A DNA stretch of 64,000 nucleotides. It comes from Caulobacter sp. 602-2. GTDB taxonomy: Bacteria > Pseudomonadota > Alphaproteobacteria > Caulobacterales > Caulobacteraceae. How positions within the stretch are numbered: position 1 is the first letter of the stretch; every line of letters starts with the position of its first letter. Positions 51,016-60,652 of the stretch are shown piece after piece. Both the position numbers and the translations under genes were made by a program. Under the pieces are notes generated by a model, which saw nothing but the letters and a program-made list of their open reading frames with translations, was not told the DNA's origin and ran no database searches. The stretch spans positions 1 through 64,000 of the forward strand of contig NZ_JAAKGT010000006.1 in NCBI RefSeq assembly GCF_011043625.1, written 5' to 3'.

Positions 51016-51720
51016 ATGGCCGTGAAGGACAGACGGGTCGCCGCCGTCGGCGACCTGGAGCGCCGGATCGGTCATCGGTTCGAGGATCGCGAACTGCTCG
51101 AGCGGGCGCTGACGCACGCCAGCGTCGGCGACGGGGCCAAGGCCAAGATTCGCGACAACGAGGTGCTGGAGTTCATCGGCGACCGGGTGCTCGGGCTCCT
51201 GGCCGCCGAGGCGCTTTCCGAGCGTTTCCCCAAGGCCAAGGAGGGCGAGCTGGCGCCCCGCCTCAACGCCCTGGTCAGCCGCGAGACCTGCGCTCGCGTG
51301 GCCAAGGGCGCGGAACTGGGCCCGGCGCTGCGGCTGTCGGCTTCGTCCAGCAAGATCGGCGGCCGCGAGACGGAATCGATCCTGGCCGGGGCCTGCGAGG
51401 CGCTGATGGCCGCTCTCTACCAGGACGGCGGACTGGAGCTGGCCCGCAAGGTGTTCCTCGACCTGTGGTCCGAGGAGTTCGACCGGGCCGGGCAGGGGCG
51501 TCCGCGCGATCCCAAGACCGCCTTGCAGGAATGGGCGCAGAGCAAGGGTCGGCCGCTGCCGTCCTATCGCGTGCTCGACCGCACCGGTCCCGACCACGCG
51601 CCGGAGTTCACGGTCGAGGTCAGCGTCAAGGACGTCGATCCGGCCATCGCCAAGGGCAAGTCCCGCCAGGAAGCCGAGAAGGCCGCGGCCAAGGCGCTGC
51701 TGGAGCGCGTGGGCGGGTAA
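51016..51720 (+). CDS. rnc: Ribonuclease III
   Basis: This 234-residue double-strand-specific RNase has the catalytic signature [18 protein letters not shown] and the second acidic patch [22 protein letters not shown]-terminal dsRNA-binding domain follows ([14 protein letters not shown], ending [16 protein letters not shown]). It processes rRNA precursors and regulates mRNAs. It is tightly placed after lepB. Confidence 0.96.
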   Translation: MAVKDRRVAAVGDLERRIGHRFEDRELLERALTHASVGDGAKAKIRDNEVLEFIGDRVLGLLAAEALSERFPKAKEGELAPRLNALVSRETCARVAKGAELGPALRLSASSSKIGGRETESILAGACEALMAALYQDGGLELARKVFLDLWSEEFDRAGQGRPRDPKTALQEWAQSKGRPLPSYRVLDRTGPDHAPEFTVEVSVKDVDPAIAKGKSRQEAEKAAAKALLERVGG

Positions 51721-51730
51721 AGCGATCTCT

Positions 51731-51758
51731 CCCTCCCCCTTGATGGGGGAGGGCTTTT
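51731..51758 (+). terminator. Hairpin with T run between rnc and era
   Basis: CCCTCCCCC (51731-51739) and GGGGGAGGG (51745-51753) form a 9-base stem followed by CTTTT. It lies between rnc and era in what is usually one operon, so it may act as an attenuator, a partial terminator or an RNase III-sensitive site. Confidence 0.6.
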
Positions 51759-51787
51759 GCAGTGCTGCTGTGCTACACGCACGCCCA

Positions 51788-52738
51788 ATGACTGAAAACA
51801 CCTCCAACACCCGCGCCGGGTTCGCCGCCATCATCGGCGCGCCGAACGCCGGCAAGTCCACCCTGGTCAACCGCATGGTCGGGGCCAAGGTCTCGATCGT
51901 CACCCAGAAGGTGCAGACGACGCGCTTCCCCGTGCGCGGCGTCGCCCTGGCCGGCGACACCCAGATCGTTCTCGTCGACACCCCCGGGATCTTCAGCCCG
52001 CGCCGCCGCCTCGACCGCGCCATGGTGCGCTCGGCCTGGGCCGGTTCGGAAGAAGCCGAAGTCACCGTCCACCTGGTCGACGTGCAGGCCGAACTGGCCG
52101 ACCGCGCGCGCAACGCCACCCCGGCCGAGCACCGCGCCGTGCAGGACGTCCAGACCATCATCGAGGCGCTCAAGGAGAGCGGCCGCAAGGTGATCCTGGC
52201 CCTCAACAAGATCGACGGCATCAAGCGCGACACCCTGCTGGCCGTCGCCAAGGACTTCTTCGACACCGGCGTCTACACCGACGTGTTCATGATCAGCGCC
52301 GAGACCGGTGCGGGCGTCGACGACCTGACCGCCAAGCTGGCCTCGATGATGCCGGAGAGCCCCTGGCTCTATCCGGAAGACCAGACGGCCGACCTGCCGG
52401 CCCGCCTGCTGGCCGCCGAGATCACCCGCGAGAAGATCTATCTGCGCGTCCACGAGGAACTGCCCTACGCGGCCTCGGTGGAGACCACCTCGTTCGAGGA
52501 GCGCGCCGACGGCAGCGCCCGCATCGAGCAGACCATCTATGTCGAGCGCGAGGGCCAGCGCGCCATCGTCTTGGGCAAGGGCGGCCAGGTGCTGAAGTGG
52601 ATCGGCCAGGCCTCGCGCGAGGAGCTGCAGGATATCCTCGACCGCAAGGTCCACCTTTTCCTTCACGTGAAGGTCAAGGAGAACTGGGCCGAGGAACGCG
52701 GCCTGTTCAGCGACATGGGGCTGGACTTCGACGTCTAG
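51788..52738 (+). CDS. era: GTPase Era
   Basis: This 316-residue GTPase acts in 30S ribosome assembly. The G1 motif is GAPNAGKST, G3 is DTPGIF, G4 is NKID, and a KH RNA-binding domain forms the C-terminus (IVLGKGGQVLKWIGQASREEL, then HVKVKENWAEER). The G2 region VTQKVQTTRFPVRG is typical. The ATG at 51788 is preferred; an upstream in-frame start covers the hairpin region and lacks similarity. Confidence 0.97.
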   Translation: MTENTSNTRAGFAAIIGAPNAGKSTLVNRMVGAKVSIVTQKVQTTRFPVRGVALAGDTQIVLVDTPGIFSPRRRLDRAMVRSAWAGSEEAEVTVHLVDVQAELADRARNATPAEHRAVQDVQTIIEALKESGRKVILALNKIDGIKRDTLLAVAKDFFDTGVYTDVFMISAETGAGVDDLTAKLASMMPESPWLYPEDQTADLPARLLAAEITREKIYLRVHEELPYAASVETTSFEERADGSARIEQTIYVEREGQRAIVLGKGGQVLKWIGQASREELQDILDRKVHLFLHVKVKENWAEERGLFSDMGLDFDV

Positions 52739-53715
52739 CCGTAGACGTCGGCGATCGGCCTGCGCTGGCGCGTCTGCAGGATCATCGGCTGGTCGGTGAT
52801 GACCACGTTGGCCGTTCCGGCGGTCAGCGACTGGAGCTTCAGTCGCAGATCGCCGGCCTCGCGCTGGGCTAGGATGAAGGCCTCGCCGTCGGCGCGGCTG
52901 GAAAACAGCAGCTGGGTGTCGCCGTAGGGCCTCCAGGGCGAGCGGCTGAGGGCGGCGATGCCGGCCTGGGCCTCGTCGAACAGCGCCTGCTCCCATTCCT
53001 GGATCTTGGCGCTGCGGTGCACCTGCAGTTTCGCCGAGTCGTCGAAGTCGGCGATCTTGCGGGCGGCGACCTCCTGCGAGACCTTGGCCTGGCCGACGGC
53101 GGCGACGAAGGCGACGCGGGCCTTGGCCAGGCGTTCGGGATAGCCGGCGTGATAGGCCTCGGCGGCGGCGCGGGCGACCCCGATCCGTTCGCGGGCCGCC
53201 TTGCGGTCGCCCGCCGTCAGCAGCACTTCGGGATCAAGGCGGATCTCGCGGGCGCAGGCGTCCAGAGCCTTGGTCAACTCGGCGCGGGCGGCCTGTTCCT
53301 CGGCGACGGCGCGGGCGTTGACCTTGGCTACCGCCGCTTCCATGCCCTTCACGTCGCCGGCCTTGTAGACCTCGACCTGGTGGCGCGCGAAGGGGCTGAG
53401 GAAGAGGCAGGCGAAGATGATCGCCAGCAAAGCGTTGAAATAGGCCGGGCCGCGCGCCTCGTGCTTCCAGCGCACGTAGCCGAAATAGAGCAGGCACCAG
53501 AACGCCAGCGTACCCAGAAGGGTCGGAATCAGCGCAGCGTTGAAGGCCGCCGTCAGCGCGTTCGAGGTGAAGCCCGACGAGAACTGCGGACCACGATAGA
53601 GACCATAGGCGATCGCGGCGGCCGCCGCGGCGATCGCGACGAGCACGAAGGCCGGCCAGGTGATCGGCGGCTTGGGCCGGCGGCGCGGGGCCGGGCTGGC
53701 GAAAGTGTCGATCAT
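52735..53715 (-). CDS. Membrane protein with coiled-coil domain, unknown
   Basis: This 326-residue protein has a Pro/Arg-rich N-terminus, then three hydrophobic segments at about 20-40, 60-85 and 94-110. A long Ala/Arg/Glu-rich helical, probably coiled-coil, section spans about 120-250. No family was recognised. The ATG at 53715 has GGGGGAT upstream. Its stop shares a CTAG palindrome with the convergent era stop. Confidence 0.7.
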   Translation of the reverse strand: MIDTFASPAPRRRPKPPITWPAFVLVAIAAAAAAIAYGLYRGPQFSSGFTSNALTAAFNAALIPTLLGTLAFWCLLYFGYVRWKHEARGPAYFNALLAIIFACLFLSPFARHQVEVYKAGDVKGMEAAVAKVNARAVAEEQAARAELTKALDACAREIRLDPEVLLTAGDRKAARERIGVARAAAEAYHAGYPERLAKARVAFVAAVGQAKVSQEVAARKIADFDDSAKLQVHRSAKIQEWEQALFDEAQAGIAALSRSPWRPYGDTQLLFSSRADGEAFILAQREAGDLRLKLQSLTAGTANVVITDQPMILQTRQRRPIADVYG

Positions 53716-53875
53716 GCAATCCCCCACCGCGCCGTACGCATGGCGCATGCTCGCGCTTAGCAAGCTGCGTGAATTGACTCAACCATCGGTCGCTTGTCGG
53801 GCGATTGGCGCGGGGTTGACTTCGCCCGGCTCCGGCAGCCTTTGAGGCTCCGAACGTCATGGAAGGCCCCAGCTC

Positions 53876-54754
53876 TTGCGTCCCCTCGAGACTACGACCG
53901 CCACGCCCGCACCCGCCGCCCCGGCGGTCGATCTGGACGCCTATCTGGCCCGCATCGGCTACGAGGGCCCGCGCGAGCCGACGCTCGCGGTGCTGAGGTC
54001 CATCTGCCAGAAGCATCCGGACGCGATCCCGTTCGAGAACCTCGATGTTCTGCTGGGGCGGGGGATCAGCATCGTTCCCGCCGAGGTCGACGCCAAGCTG
54101 ATCGGGGCTGGTCGGGGCGGGTACTGCTACGAGCAGAACAGCCTGCTCAAGCGGGTGCTCGCGGCGCTCGGCTTCGAGGTCGAGGGGCTGATGGCCCGCG
54201 TGCTGTGGATGGCGCCTGAGGGCGCGCCGCCGCGTCCGCGCTCGCACCAGGTGCTGGGCGTGACGCTGGAAGGCGAGACCTGGCTGGCCGACGCGGGCTT
54301 TGGCGGCTGCGTGCTGACCGCGCCGCTGCGGCTGTTCGCCGACGGCGAGCAGCACAGCCCCAACGGCGCCTTCCGCATCGTCGACGCCTCGCATGACGGG
54401 GTTGTCGAACGGCAGGTGCAGGCCGACCTGTCCGGCCGCTGGGCGCCGCTCTACCAGGTGGCCAAGGGCGCCTGGGCGGCGGTCGACTACGAGCAGGCCA
54501 ACTTCTTCACCTACACCCATCCCAGTTCGCACTTCACCTGGAGCATGACGGTGGGGCGCACGACGCCGACCGACCGTTTCGCGCTGAAGAACAACCGCCT
54601 GACCCATCGCGACGCCACCGGCGCGCTGATCGAACAGCGCGACCTGTCGGTCGACGAACTGGAGGCGATCCTGCGCGACGTGATCGGCCTGCCGGTCGAG
54701 CCCGAGTGGCGGCCGGTGCTGGAGAAGGTCGTGGCCTGGGGGACCCCCGCCTAG
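53876..54754 (+). CDS. Arylamine N-acetyltransferase
   Basis: This 292-residue protein transfers acetyl from acetyl-CoA to arylamines or hydrazines. The catalytic triad is visible: Cys84 in RGGYCYEQN, His124 in PRSHQVLGV and Asp139 in LADAGFGG. The N-terminal helical bundle (IPFENLDVLLGRGISI) and C-terminal lid are present. The start appears to be TTG at 53876, with GGAAGG about 9 bases upstream, since no ATG or GTG fits. It precedes recO. Confidence 0.9.
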   Translation: MRPLETTTATPAPAAPAVDLDAYLARIGYEGPREPTLAVLRSICQKHPDAIPFENLDVLLGRGISIVPAEVDAKLIGAGRGGYCYEQNSLLKRVLAALGFEVEGLMARVLWMAPEGAPPRPRSHQVLGVTLEGETWLADAGFGGCVLTAPLRLFADGEQHSPNGAFRIVDASHDGVVERQVQADLSGRWAPLYQVAKGAWAAVDYEQANFFTYTHPSSHFTWSMTVGRTTPTDRFALKNNRLTHRDATGALIEQRDLSVDELEAILRDVIGLPVEPEWRPVLEKVVAWGTPA

Positions 54755-54770
54755 TGGAGCGCTCCCGGTG

Positions 54771-55502
54771 ATGGAATGGGAAGACGACGCCTTCGTGCTG
54801 TCGGCGCGGGCGCACGGCGAGACCGGCGCCATCGTCGAACTGCTGACCCAAGACCGCGGCAAGTTCGTCGCCCACGTGGCCGGCGCGGCCTCGCGGCGCA
54901 TGAAGCCGTTCCTGCAGGCGGGCGCACGGGTGATCGCCCGCTATCGCGCCCGGGTCGCCGACCAGTTGGGCTCGGCCCAGTTGGAGCCGATGGGCGAGGG
55001 GCCCTCGTCGCTGTTCGATGATCGCCTGGCGCTGGCTGGCCTGCAGTCGGCCGCCGCCGTCGCCGCCGGCGCCTTGCCCGAGCGCGAGCCGCATCCCGGC
55101 GCGTTCCTGGCCCTGGAGACCCTGATCCGGGTGCTGGAGATCCCCGACATCTGGCCGGCGGTCTATGTGCGCTACGAGGCGGGGCTGCTGCAGGACCTGG
55201 GCTTTGGCCTGGATCTCTCGAAGTGCGCGGCCACCGGGGATGTCGACGATCTGGTCTATGTCAGCCCGCGCACCGGGCGGGCGGTCAGCCGCAAGGCCGG
55301 CGCGCCCTATCACGACAAGCTGCTGCCGCTGCCGCCGTTCCTGCTGTCGTCGCAAGGCGGGCTGTCCGAGGGCGACGTGAAGGCCGGGCTCGACATCACC
55401 GGCCACTTCCTGGAGCAGTTCGTGTTCGGCCCGCTGAACCGCCCGCTGCCGCCGGCCCGCATGTGGCTGCTGGACCGGCTGGGCGAGGCGGGGCGGCTGT
55501 AG
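54771..55502 (+). CDS. recO: DNA repair protein RecO
   Basis: This 243-residue protein is of RecO type: N-terminal OB-fold (MEWEDDAFVLSARAHGETGAIVELLT), then a helical domain including LLQDLGFGLDLSKCAATGDVDDLVYVSPRTGRAVS. The zinc-binding cysteines of some RecO proteins are not all present. RecO anneals SSB-coated DNA and loads RecA with RecR. GTG at 54768 and ATG at 54771 are both possible starts. Confidence 0.93.
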   Translation: MEWEDDAFVLSARAHGETGAIVELLTQDRGKFVAHVAGAASRRMKPFLQAGARVIARYRARVADQLGSAQLEPMGEGPSSLFDDRLALAGLQSAAAVAAGALPEREPHPGAFLALETLIRVLEIPDIWPAVYVRYEAGLLQDLGFGLDLSKCAATGDVDDLVYVSPRTGRAVSRKAGAPYHDKLLPLPPFLLSSQGGLSEGDVKAGLDITGHFLEQFVFGPLNRPLPPARMWLLDRLGEAGRL

Positions 55503-55520
55503 CAGCCGCCCCGGCCAGTC

Positions 55521-58355
55521 CTAGAAGAACACCTTGCGCACGCTCAGCTTCACGCTGCGGCCGAGCGGATCGAGGTAGTCCTCCTGGTAGGTGATCGGCG
55601 TGCCGCCGGCGGCGTTGCGCACCTGCTGCTTCTCGTCGAACAGGTTGGTGACGCCGAAGGTCACCCGCGTGCCGCGCAGCACCGGATACTTGGCCACCAG
55701 CTCGCGGCGGGCGCCCAGGTTGGCGAAAAGGCGCAGGTTCACCGTCGTCAGGTCCGAGAACTTCAGCGTGCCGGTCGTGCTGCCCGTCGTGCCGCCGGTC
55801 ACCTCGGTGGCGCTGCGCCAGTTGGCCGTCAGGCGCATGCCCATGCCGTTCTTGGTCAGGCCCGCCTGGGCCTCGACCTCGTGGCGGGGCGAGCCGCCGC
55901 TGTTGCCCAGCGCGTCGCCGTCCAGCAGGTCGAGCGGGGTTCCGCCGTCGGTGATGTAGATTCGGTCGCGCAGGCGAACGGTGTGGAAGAGGCCCAGTTG
56001 CAGGCGCGCCGCGCCGAAGCCGGGAGGCGGACCGCCGAAGCCGCCGCCGGGACCACGGCCGCCGAAGCCGCCAGGACCGCCCGGACCACCGAAACCGCCG
56101 CCGGGACCGCCCTGGTCGCCGCCCGGACGCGGGCCATCGGACGGCGGCTGAGCGTTGTCGCCCCCGCCGCGCTGCTCGCCGCCCTGGCGCATGGCGCCTT
56201 GCAGCAGCTCCATGCCGGGAGGCTGGGCGCCTTCGGCCGTCTGGGTTTGCTGGCCCTGCGTCGCCTGGCCCTGGGGTGTCTGGCCTTGAGCCTGCTGACC
56301 GCCGGCCGCCTGGCCGTCCTGGCCGCGGCGACCTTCGCCCCGGCCTTCACCCTGGCCCTGGCGATCACGCCAGCGCTGCATTTCCTCGGGCGTGGGGGTC
56401 GGACGCGGCGGCGTCTTGCCGATCTGGCGGTTGAAGTTGAGGCCCCAGCGGATCTGGTCGCTTTCGCGCTTGGCGAAATTCACCGGTCGCGCGTCGATGC
56501 GGATCAGGCGGCCGATCGGGTCATCGACCGTCGGGTCCTCGCGGAAGAAGCGGTCGGGGAAGGCCGCCTCGGTGGCCGCCGTGGCGCTGGGGAACGAGGA
56601 GATCGGATTGTCGGTGCGCGAGTGGGTGTAGTTGGCGTTGATCGACAGCCCCTCGACGACCGGCGGCTTCAGCGTAACGCCCACCCGCAGGACCTTCTTC
56701 TCCTCGGCCTTCAGGTCGGGGTTGCCGCCGCTGAGCCGGACGATCTGGACGCTTTCGCCGCGCACGTAGTCGAACACCTGCACGTCGGGCGTGGTGACCT
56801 GCGCGCCGCCCAGCTGCGACATGCTGGGCGCGTTTTCCTGGTTGTTCATCGAGACGATGAAGCTGACCGGCTTGATCGGCGACCAGTTGAGGCCGTAGCC
56901 GATCGAGGTCAGCGTCCCGAAGTCCGACAGCTGGTTCACCGACAGGTTCAGGTTGGCCGACAGGTCGCCGGCCTGGGCCAGGAAGTTGTTCTTCCGGCTG
57001 GTGATCGGCACGTCGAAACTGACCTGGGCGTTGGCCGTGCCGCGCGACAGGTCGACGCTGCTCTCGGTGGCGCCCGTGGCGGTGTTGCGGCGGGACCAGG
57101 AGTCCACCCAGGCGCCTTCGGCTCCCAGCTTGACGGTGGAGGAAATGTCGCCCGCCGGCAGGCGCTTGAGGGCGCCGTTCATCACCAGCTGGGTATTGAG
57201 CGTGTCGCTGGTCGAGCTGGCGCGGTCCTTCAGGAAGTCGCCGGTCGGGAGGCCGGCGCGCGGATCGAAGGTGGGATCCAGGTCGTCCAGCCGGTCCTGC
57301 AGCTCGTCGACCCGGGGGGCGCGGTCGGTGCTGGTGCGGCTTTCGTCGTGGTCGTAGTTGCCGGTCAGGTTCCAGCGCCAGGACTTCATCGAGCCGTCCA
57401 GCGTGAAGCCGCCATGAGCGTTCCAGGACCGGTTCCACTGCTCCATCGCGCCCAGATCCGTCAGGTAGCGATAGACGGCCTCTTCGTCGCCTGACAGCGA
57501 GAACGGGCTGGCGGCCGGCACGTCGAATTGTGCGCGAGCCAGGCCCGACAGCGACTGGCTCTGGTCGTAGGACAGGCTGCCGTTGACCGTGGCCGAGATC
57601 CCGTTCTCGAGCACGCGGTTGTAGACGGTGTTGAACGACAGGCTGTCGGTGCGCGGACGCAGGGTGCGGAAGGGCGTGACGTCGCCGACATAGTCGCTGC
57701 TGGCCGAGCGCGAGGTGATGTCGCGGTCGCTTTCGAGCAGCTTGTCGCTGTGGGCGTATTTGAAGGCGGTGTTCAGGCGGCCCTGGCGGTTGAGGCGCAG
57801 GGTGCTGGAATCGAATTGCTCGGTGGTCTGGCCGCCGTCGGTGGGCGCCGCCAGGCTGATCTCGCCGGTGCGGGCGCGGAAGCGCTGGCGCAGCACGACG
57901 TTGACCACCTTCTGGTCGGCCGAATAGCCGTACTTCAGCGCCACTTCCTCGGGCAGGACCTCAACGCGCTGGATGGCTTCGGTGGGGATGTCGCGGATCT
58001 CGCCCATGCCCGAGATGCGCCGGCCGTTCAGCAGCGTGACGGGGGCCGCGCCGCTGGCGCTGGTCGTCTGCGCCGCGAGCTCCGACAGCAGTTCGGTGAC
58101 CGAGCTGACGCCGAGCGAGCGCACGTCGGCGGCGCTGAAGGTGGTTTCCGGCTGGATGTCGCCGATGACCGAGCCGTACTGGCGCTGGCCCGTGACGACG
58201 ATGCCCTCGACCTCGGTGTCGATATCGGCGTCGGACGGGACCTGCTGGGCGGACGGGCGCTGGGTCTGGGCCGGTTGGGCCGTTTCCTGAGCGTACAGCA
58301 TCGTCGGCGTGACGCAGCCCAGCAGGCCCGCCAGCAGGGCCATCTTCCTCGTCAT
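55521..58355 (-). CDS. TonB-dependent outer-membrane receptor with Gln/Gly-rich insert
   Basis: This 944-residue receptor has a signal peptide (ending near LYAQET), a TonB-box-like EGIVVTGQR and a plug domain (VSSVTELLSELAAQ, TLLNGRRISGMGEI, RVEVLPEEVALKYGYSA). The barrel ends in a C-terminal Phe (VRKVFF). An unusual insert of about 125 residues at about 655-780 is rich in Gln, Gly and Pro, ending in GGFGG repeats, probably a surface loop. The substrate is unknown. It is divergent from a two-component pair with an inverted repeat between them. Confidence 0.9.
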   Translation of the reverse strand: MTRKMALLAGLLGCVTPTMLYAQETAQPAQTQRPSAQQVPSDADIDTEVEGIVVTGQRQYGSVIGDIQPETTFSAADVRSLGVSSVTELLSELAAQTTSASGAAPVTLLNGRRISGMGEIRDIPTEAIQRVEVLPEEVALKYGYSADQKVVNVVLRQRFRARTGEISLAAPTDGGQTTEQFDSSTLRLNRQGRLNTAFKYAHSDKLLESDRDITSRSASSDYVGDVTPFRTLRPRTDSLSFNTVYNRVLENGISATVNGSLSYDQSQSLSGLARAQFDVPAASPFSLSGDEEAVYRYLTDLGAMEQWNRSWNAHGGFTLDGSMKSWRWNLTGNYDHDESRTSTDRAPRVDELQDRLDDLDPTFDPRAGLPTGDFLKDRASSTSDTLNTQLVMNGALKRLPAGDISSTVKLGAEGAWVDSWSRRNTATGATESSVDLSRGTANAQVSFDVPITSRKNNFLAQAGDLSANLNLSVNQLSDFGTLTSIGYGLNWSPIKPVSFIVSMNNQENAPSMSQLGGAQVTTPDVQVFDYVRGESVQIVRLSGGNPDLKAEEKKVLRVGVTLKPPVVEGLSINANYTHSRTDNPISSFPSATAATEAAFPDRFFREDPTVDDPIGRLIRIDARPVNFAKRESDQIRWGLNFNRQIGKTPPRPTPTPEEMQRWRDRQGQGEGRGEGRRGQDGQAAGGQQAQGQTPQGQATQGQQTQTAEGAQPPGMELLQGAMRQGGEQRGGGDNAQPPSDGPRPGGDQGGPGGGFGGPGGPGGFGGRGPGGGFGGPPPGFGAARLQLGLFHTVRLRDRIYITDGGTPLDLLDGDALGNSGGSPRHEVEAQAGLTKNGMGMRLTANWRSATEVTGGTTGSTTGTLKFSDLTTVNLRLFANLGARRELVAKYPVLRGTRVTFGVTNLFDEKQQVRNAAGGTPITYQEDYLDPLGRSVKLSVRKVFF

Positions 58356-58425
58356 TTCCTCATCCCCACGGCTCGAACCGAATCCCTCGATTGCAGCCTC
58401 TCTAACGCACCCAACCTCGACGTAG

Positions 58426-58460
58426 CCTGAACGAACTGGTTCAGGTTCGGTTTGGGTTCA
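58426..58460. promoter_or_regulatory. Candidate operator between the TonB receptor and response regulator genes
   Basis: CCTGAAC (58426-58432) and GTTCAGG (58439-58445) form a 7-base dyad with a 6-base spacer. GGTTC-type direct repeats follow, GGTTCA at 58438, GGTTCG at 58444 and GGTTCA at 58455, the last two 11 bases apart. This is the kind of site bound by OmpR-family regulators. It lies within the 122-base divergent region. Confidence 0.55.
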
Positions 58461-58477
58461 TCGGCTAAGGATTGCGG

Positions 58478-59143
58478 ATGCGCATCCTGTTGGTCGAAGA
58501 CGACGCGCCGCTGGCCGAAAGCATCGCCCAGGCCCTGCGCGAAGAGCAGTTCGCGGTGGATATCGCCGCCGACGGAGAGACGGGCGCGCACCTTGGCGCC
58601 ACCGAGACCTACGCCGCCGCCGTGCTGGACCTGGGCCTGCCCAAGCAGGACGGCCTGTCGGTGCTGCGCGGCTGGCGAGCCCAGAACCGGCCGCTGCCGG
58701 TGCTGATCCTGACCGCCCGCTACGGCTGGACCGAGAAAGTCGAGGGCTTCAAGGCCGGCGCCGACGACTATCTGACCAAGCCCTTCCGGGTGGAGGAACT
58801 GGTCATGCGCCTGCGGGCGCTGGTGCGCCGCTCCGCCGGGCATCACGGTCCGCGCATCGTCTGCGGCCGCCTGACCTTCGACGCCCAGATGGGCGGGTTC
58901 GAGTTCGACGGCATGCCGCTGAAGCTGACCAGCTTCGAGTGGCGGGTGCTGTCGTGCCTGATCCTGCGCAAGGAGGTGGTGGTCGAGCGGATGGACATCC
59001 TGGAGCAGGCCTATGAGGGCGACGCAGGCGGGGATTCCAACTCGCTGGAGGTCATCGTCGGCCGGCTGCGGCGCAAGATCGGCCATGAGATGATCGAGAC
59101 CGTGCGTGGCCGCGGCTATCGCCTGACGGCGGGAGCGGCATGA
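58478..59143 (+). CDS. OmpR-family response regulator (second system)
   Basis: This 221-residue regulator has a receiver with acidic EDD at 7-9, phospho-acceptor Asp51 in VLDLGLPKQDG and Lys in YLTKPF. The winged-helix output domain ends VRGRGYRL. It resembles the PhoP/QseB subgroup. The ATG at 58478 follows AAGGAT. Its stop overlaps the kinase ATG (ATGA). The operator in front suggests autoregulation and control of the divergent receptor. Confidence 0.93.
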   Translation: MRILLVEDDAPLAESIAQALREEQFAVDIAADGETGAHLGATETYAAAVLDLGLPKQDGLSVLRGWRAQNRPLPVLILTARYGWTEKVEGFKAGADDYLTKPFRVEELVMRLRALVRRSAGHHGPRIVCGRLTFDAQMGGFEFDGMPLKLTSFEWRVLSCLILRKEVVVERMDILEQAYEGDAGGDSNSLEVIVGRLRRKIGHEMIETVRGRGYRLTAGAA

Positions 59144-60564
59144 GCGGTCCTCTGAACTCCATCCGCGCGCGACTGCTGATCAGCGGCGTGCTGTTCACCA
59201 TCGTGGCCGTGGTGCTGGCGGCCCTGAGCATCCGCCCGACGCTGGACCAGTTCGTTCGCCGCAACGTCGACGCCAGCCTGGAATCGCAGATCTCGGTGCT
59301 GGCCCGGGCGGTGAAGTCCGACGGTTCGCTCGACCAGGACCGCATCCAGTCGGTCGGCCCGTTCGTCCGGCGCGGCGCGGGCTGGGCCTGGGTGGTCAAG
59401 GGACCGGCGGGCGTGCTGCGCTCGCAGACCGTGGCCGCGGTCGAGCCCCGGCAGGGGGAGGGGCCGCCGCCCTGGCCCCGTCCGGAGCGCGACCGCGACC
59501 GTGATCGCATGCCTCAGCGCGAGATGCGTCCCGATAAGCCGCCGACCGCGCCGCTCAAGGAATCCCGTCGTTGGCGCTCGCGCAGCGGCTGGAACGAAAG
59601 CTTCTATTTCCGCACCCTGACGATCAGCACCAGCCGCGGGCCGGTCACCGTCACCGCCGGCGCGCCGCGATACATCCGCGACCGCATGCGCGACGAGGGC
59701 CTGCGGCCGCTGCTGCTGTCGCTGGGCGTGCTGGGCGTTGGTCTGCTGGCGGCGATGATCGGCCAGCTGGAGCTGGGCCTGCGGCCGCTGCGCAAGCTCG
59801 GCGCCTCGCTGGCGGCCGTGCGGGCGGGCGAGCAGCGCCGCATCGAGGGCAAGCAGCCTCGCGAACTCGACCCGGTGGTGGCCGAGCTCAACGCCTTGCT
59901 GGACCACAACGAGCAGGCGCTGGCGAAGGCGCGCAGCCATGTCTCGAATCTGGCCCATGGCCTGAAGACGCCGCTGGCCACGCTGGCCGTGCGGCTGGCC
60001 GAGCCGGGGCGCGATCCCGACGGCAGCCTGGCCAGCCTGATCGCCCAGATCGACGGGGCCATCGGCCATCACCTGGGCCGCGCCCGCGCCGCCTCGCCGG
60101 GGGCGCCGGGGCGTCCGGCCCTGCCGGTCCGCTCGCGCCTGGACGACCTGGTGGCGGCCCTGTCGCGCATCCACGCCGCCGCCGGCGTGCGGGCCGAACT
60201 CGACGTGGCCGAAGATCTCTATGTCGCCTGCGATCCGCAGGACTTCGACGAGATGACCGGCAACCTGCTCGACAACGCCTGGAAGTTCGCCGAGCGCACG
60301 GTGCGGGTCACCGGCCGCCGCGAGGGCGCGCGGGTGGTGCTCGACATCGACGACGACGGCCCGGGCCTGACCGACGAGGCCGCCGCCGCGGCCCTGGTGC
60401 CGGGCAGCCGCCTGGACGAGCGCGGTCAGGGGCACGGCTTTGGCCTGCCGATCGCCCTGGAACTGGCCGAACTGCACGACGGTGCGCTGACGCTGGGGCG
60501 GGCCCCGATCGGCGGTTTGCGCGTGACCCTGGCCCTGCCGGCCCGCAGCGCGGCCGAAGCCTGA
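59140..60564 (+). CDS. Sensor histidine kinase (PhoQ/QseC-like) with Arg/Pro-rich sensor loop
   Basis: This 474-residue kinase has TM1 at about 12-32 and TM2 at about 190-210. The periplasmic domain of about 155 residues holds an Arg/Pro/Asp-rich run at about 108-147 (RDRDRDRMPQ and RRWRSRSG). The phospho-acceptor is His273 in LAHGLKTPLATL, a PhoQ-like H-box. ATP-binding boxes are NLLDNAWKFAE, DDDGPGLTD and GHGFGLPIA. The highly charged loop may contact cations or lipopolysaccharide; this is inference. Confidence 0.92.
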   Translation: MSGPLNSIRARLLISGVLFTIVAVVLAALSIRPTLDQFVRRNVDASLESQISVLARAVKSDGSLDQDRIQSVGPFVRRGAGWAWVVKGPAGVLRSQTVAAVEPRQGEGPPPWPRPERDRDRDRMPQREMRPDKPPTAPLKESRRWRSRSGWNESFYFRTLTISTSRGPVTVTAGAPRYIRDRMRDEGLRPLLLSLGVLGVGLLAAMIGQLELGLRPLRKLGASLAAVRAGEQRRIEGKQPRELDPVVAELNALLDHNEQALAKARSHVSNLAHGLKTPLATLAVRLAEPGRDPDGSLASLIAQIDGAIGHHLGRARAASPGAPGRPALPVRSRLDDLVAALSRIHAAAGVRAELDVAEDLYVACDPQDFDEMTGNLLDNAWKFAERTVRVTGRREGARVVLDIDDDGPGLTDEAAAAALVPGSRLDERGQGHGFGLPIALELAELHDGALTLGRAPIGGLRVTLALPARSAAEA

Positions 60565-60652
60565 GCAAACACGGCCGTTCCCAATGCCGTGATCTGTCGG
60601 GCAGGCGACCAACGGCGCCGCTCGGCGTGATAGGGTCGCGGCGAGGGCTGTG

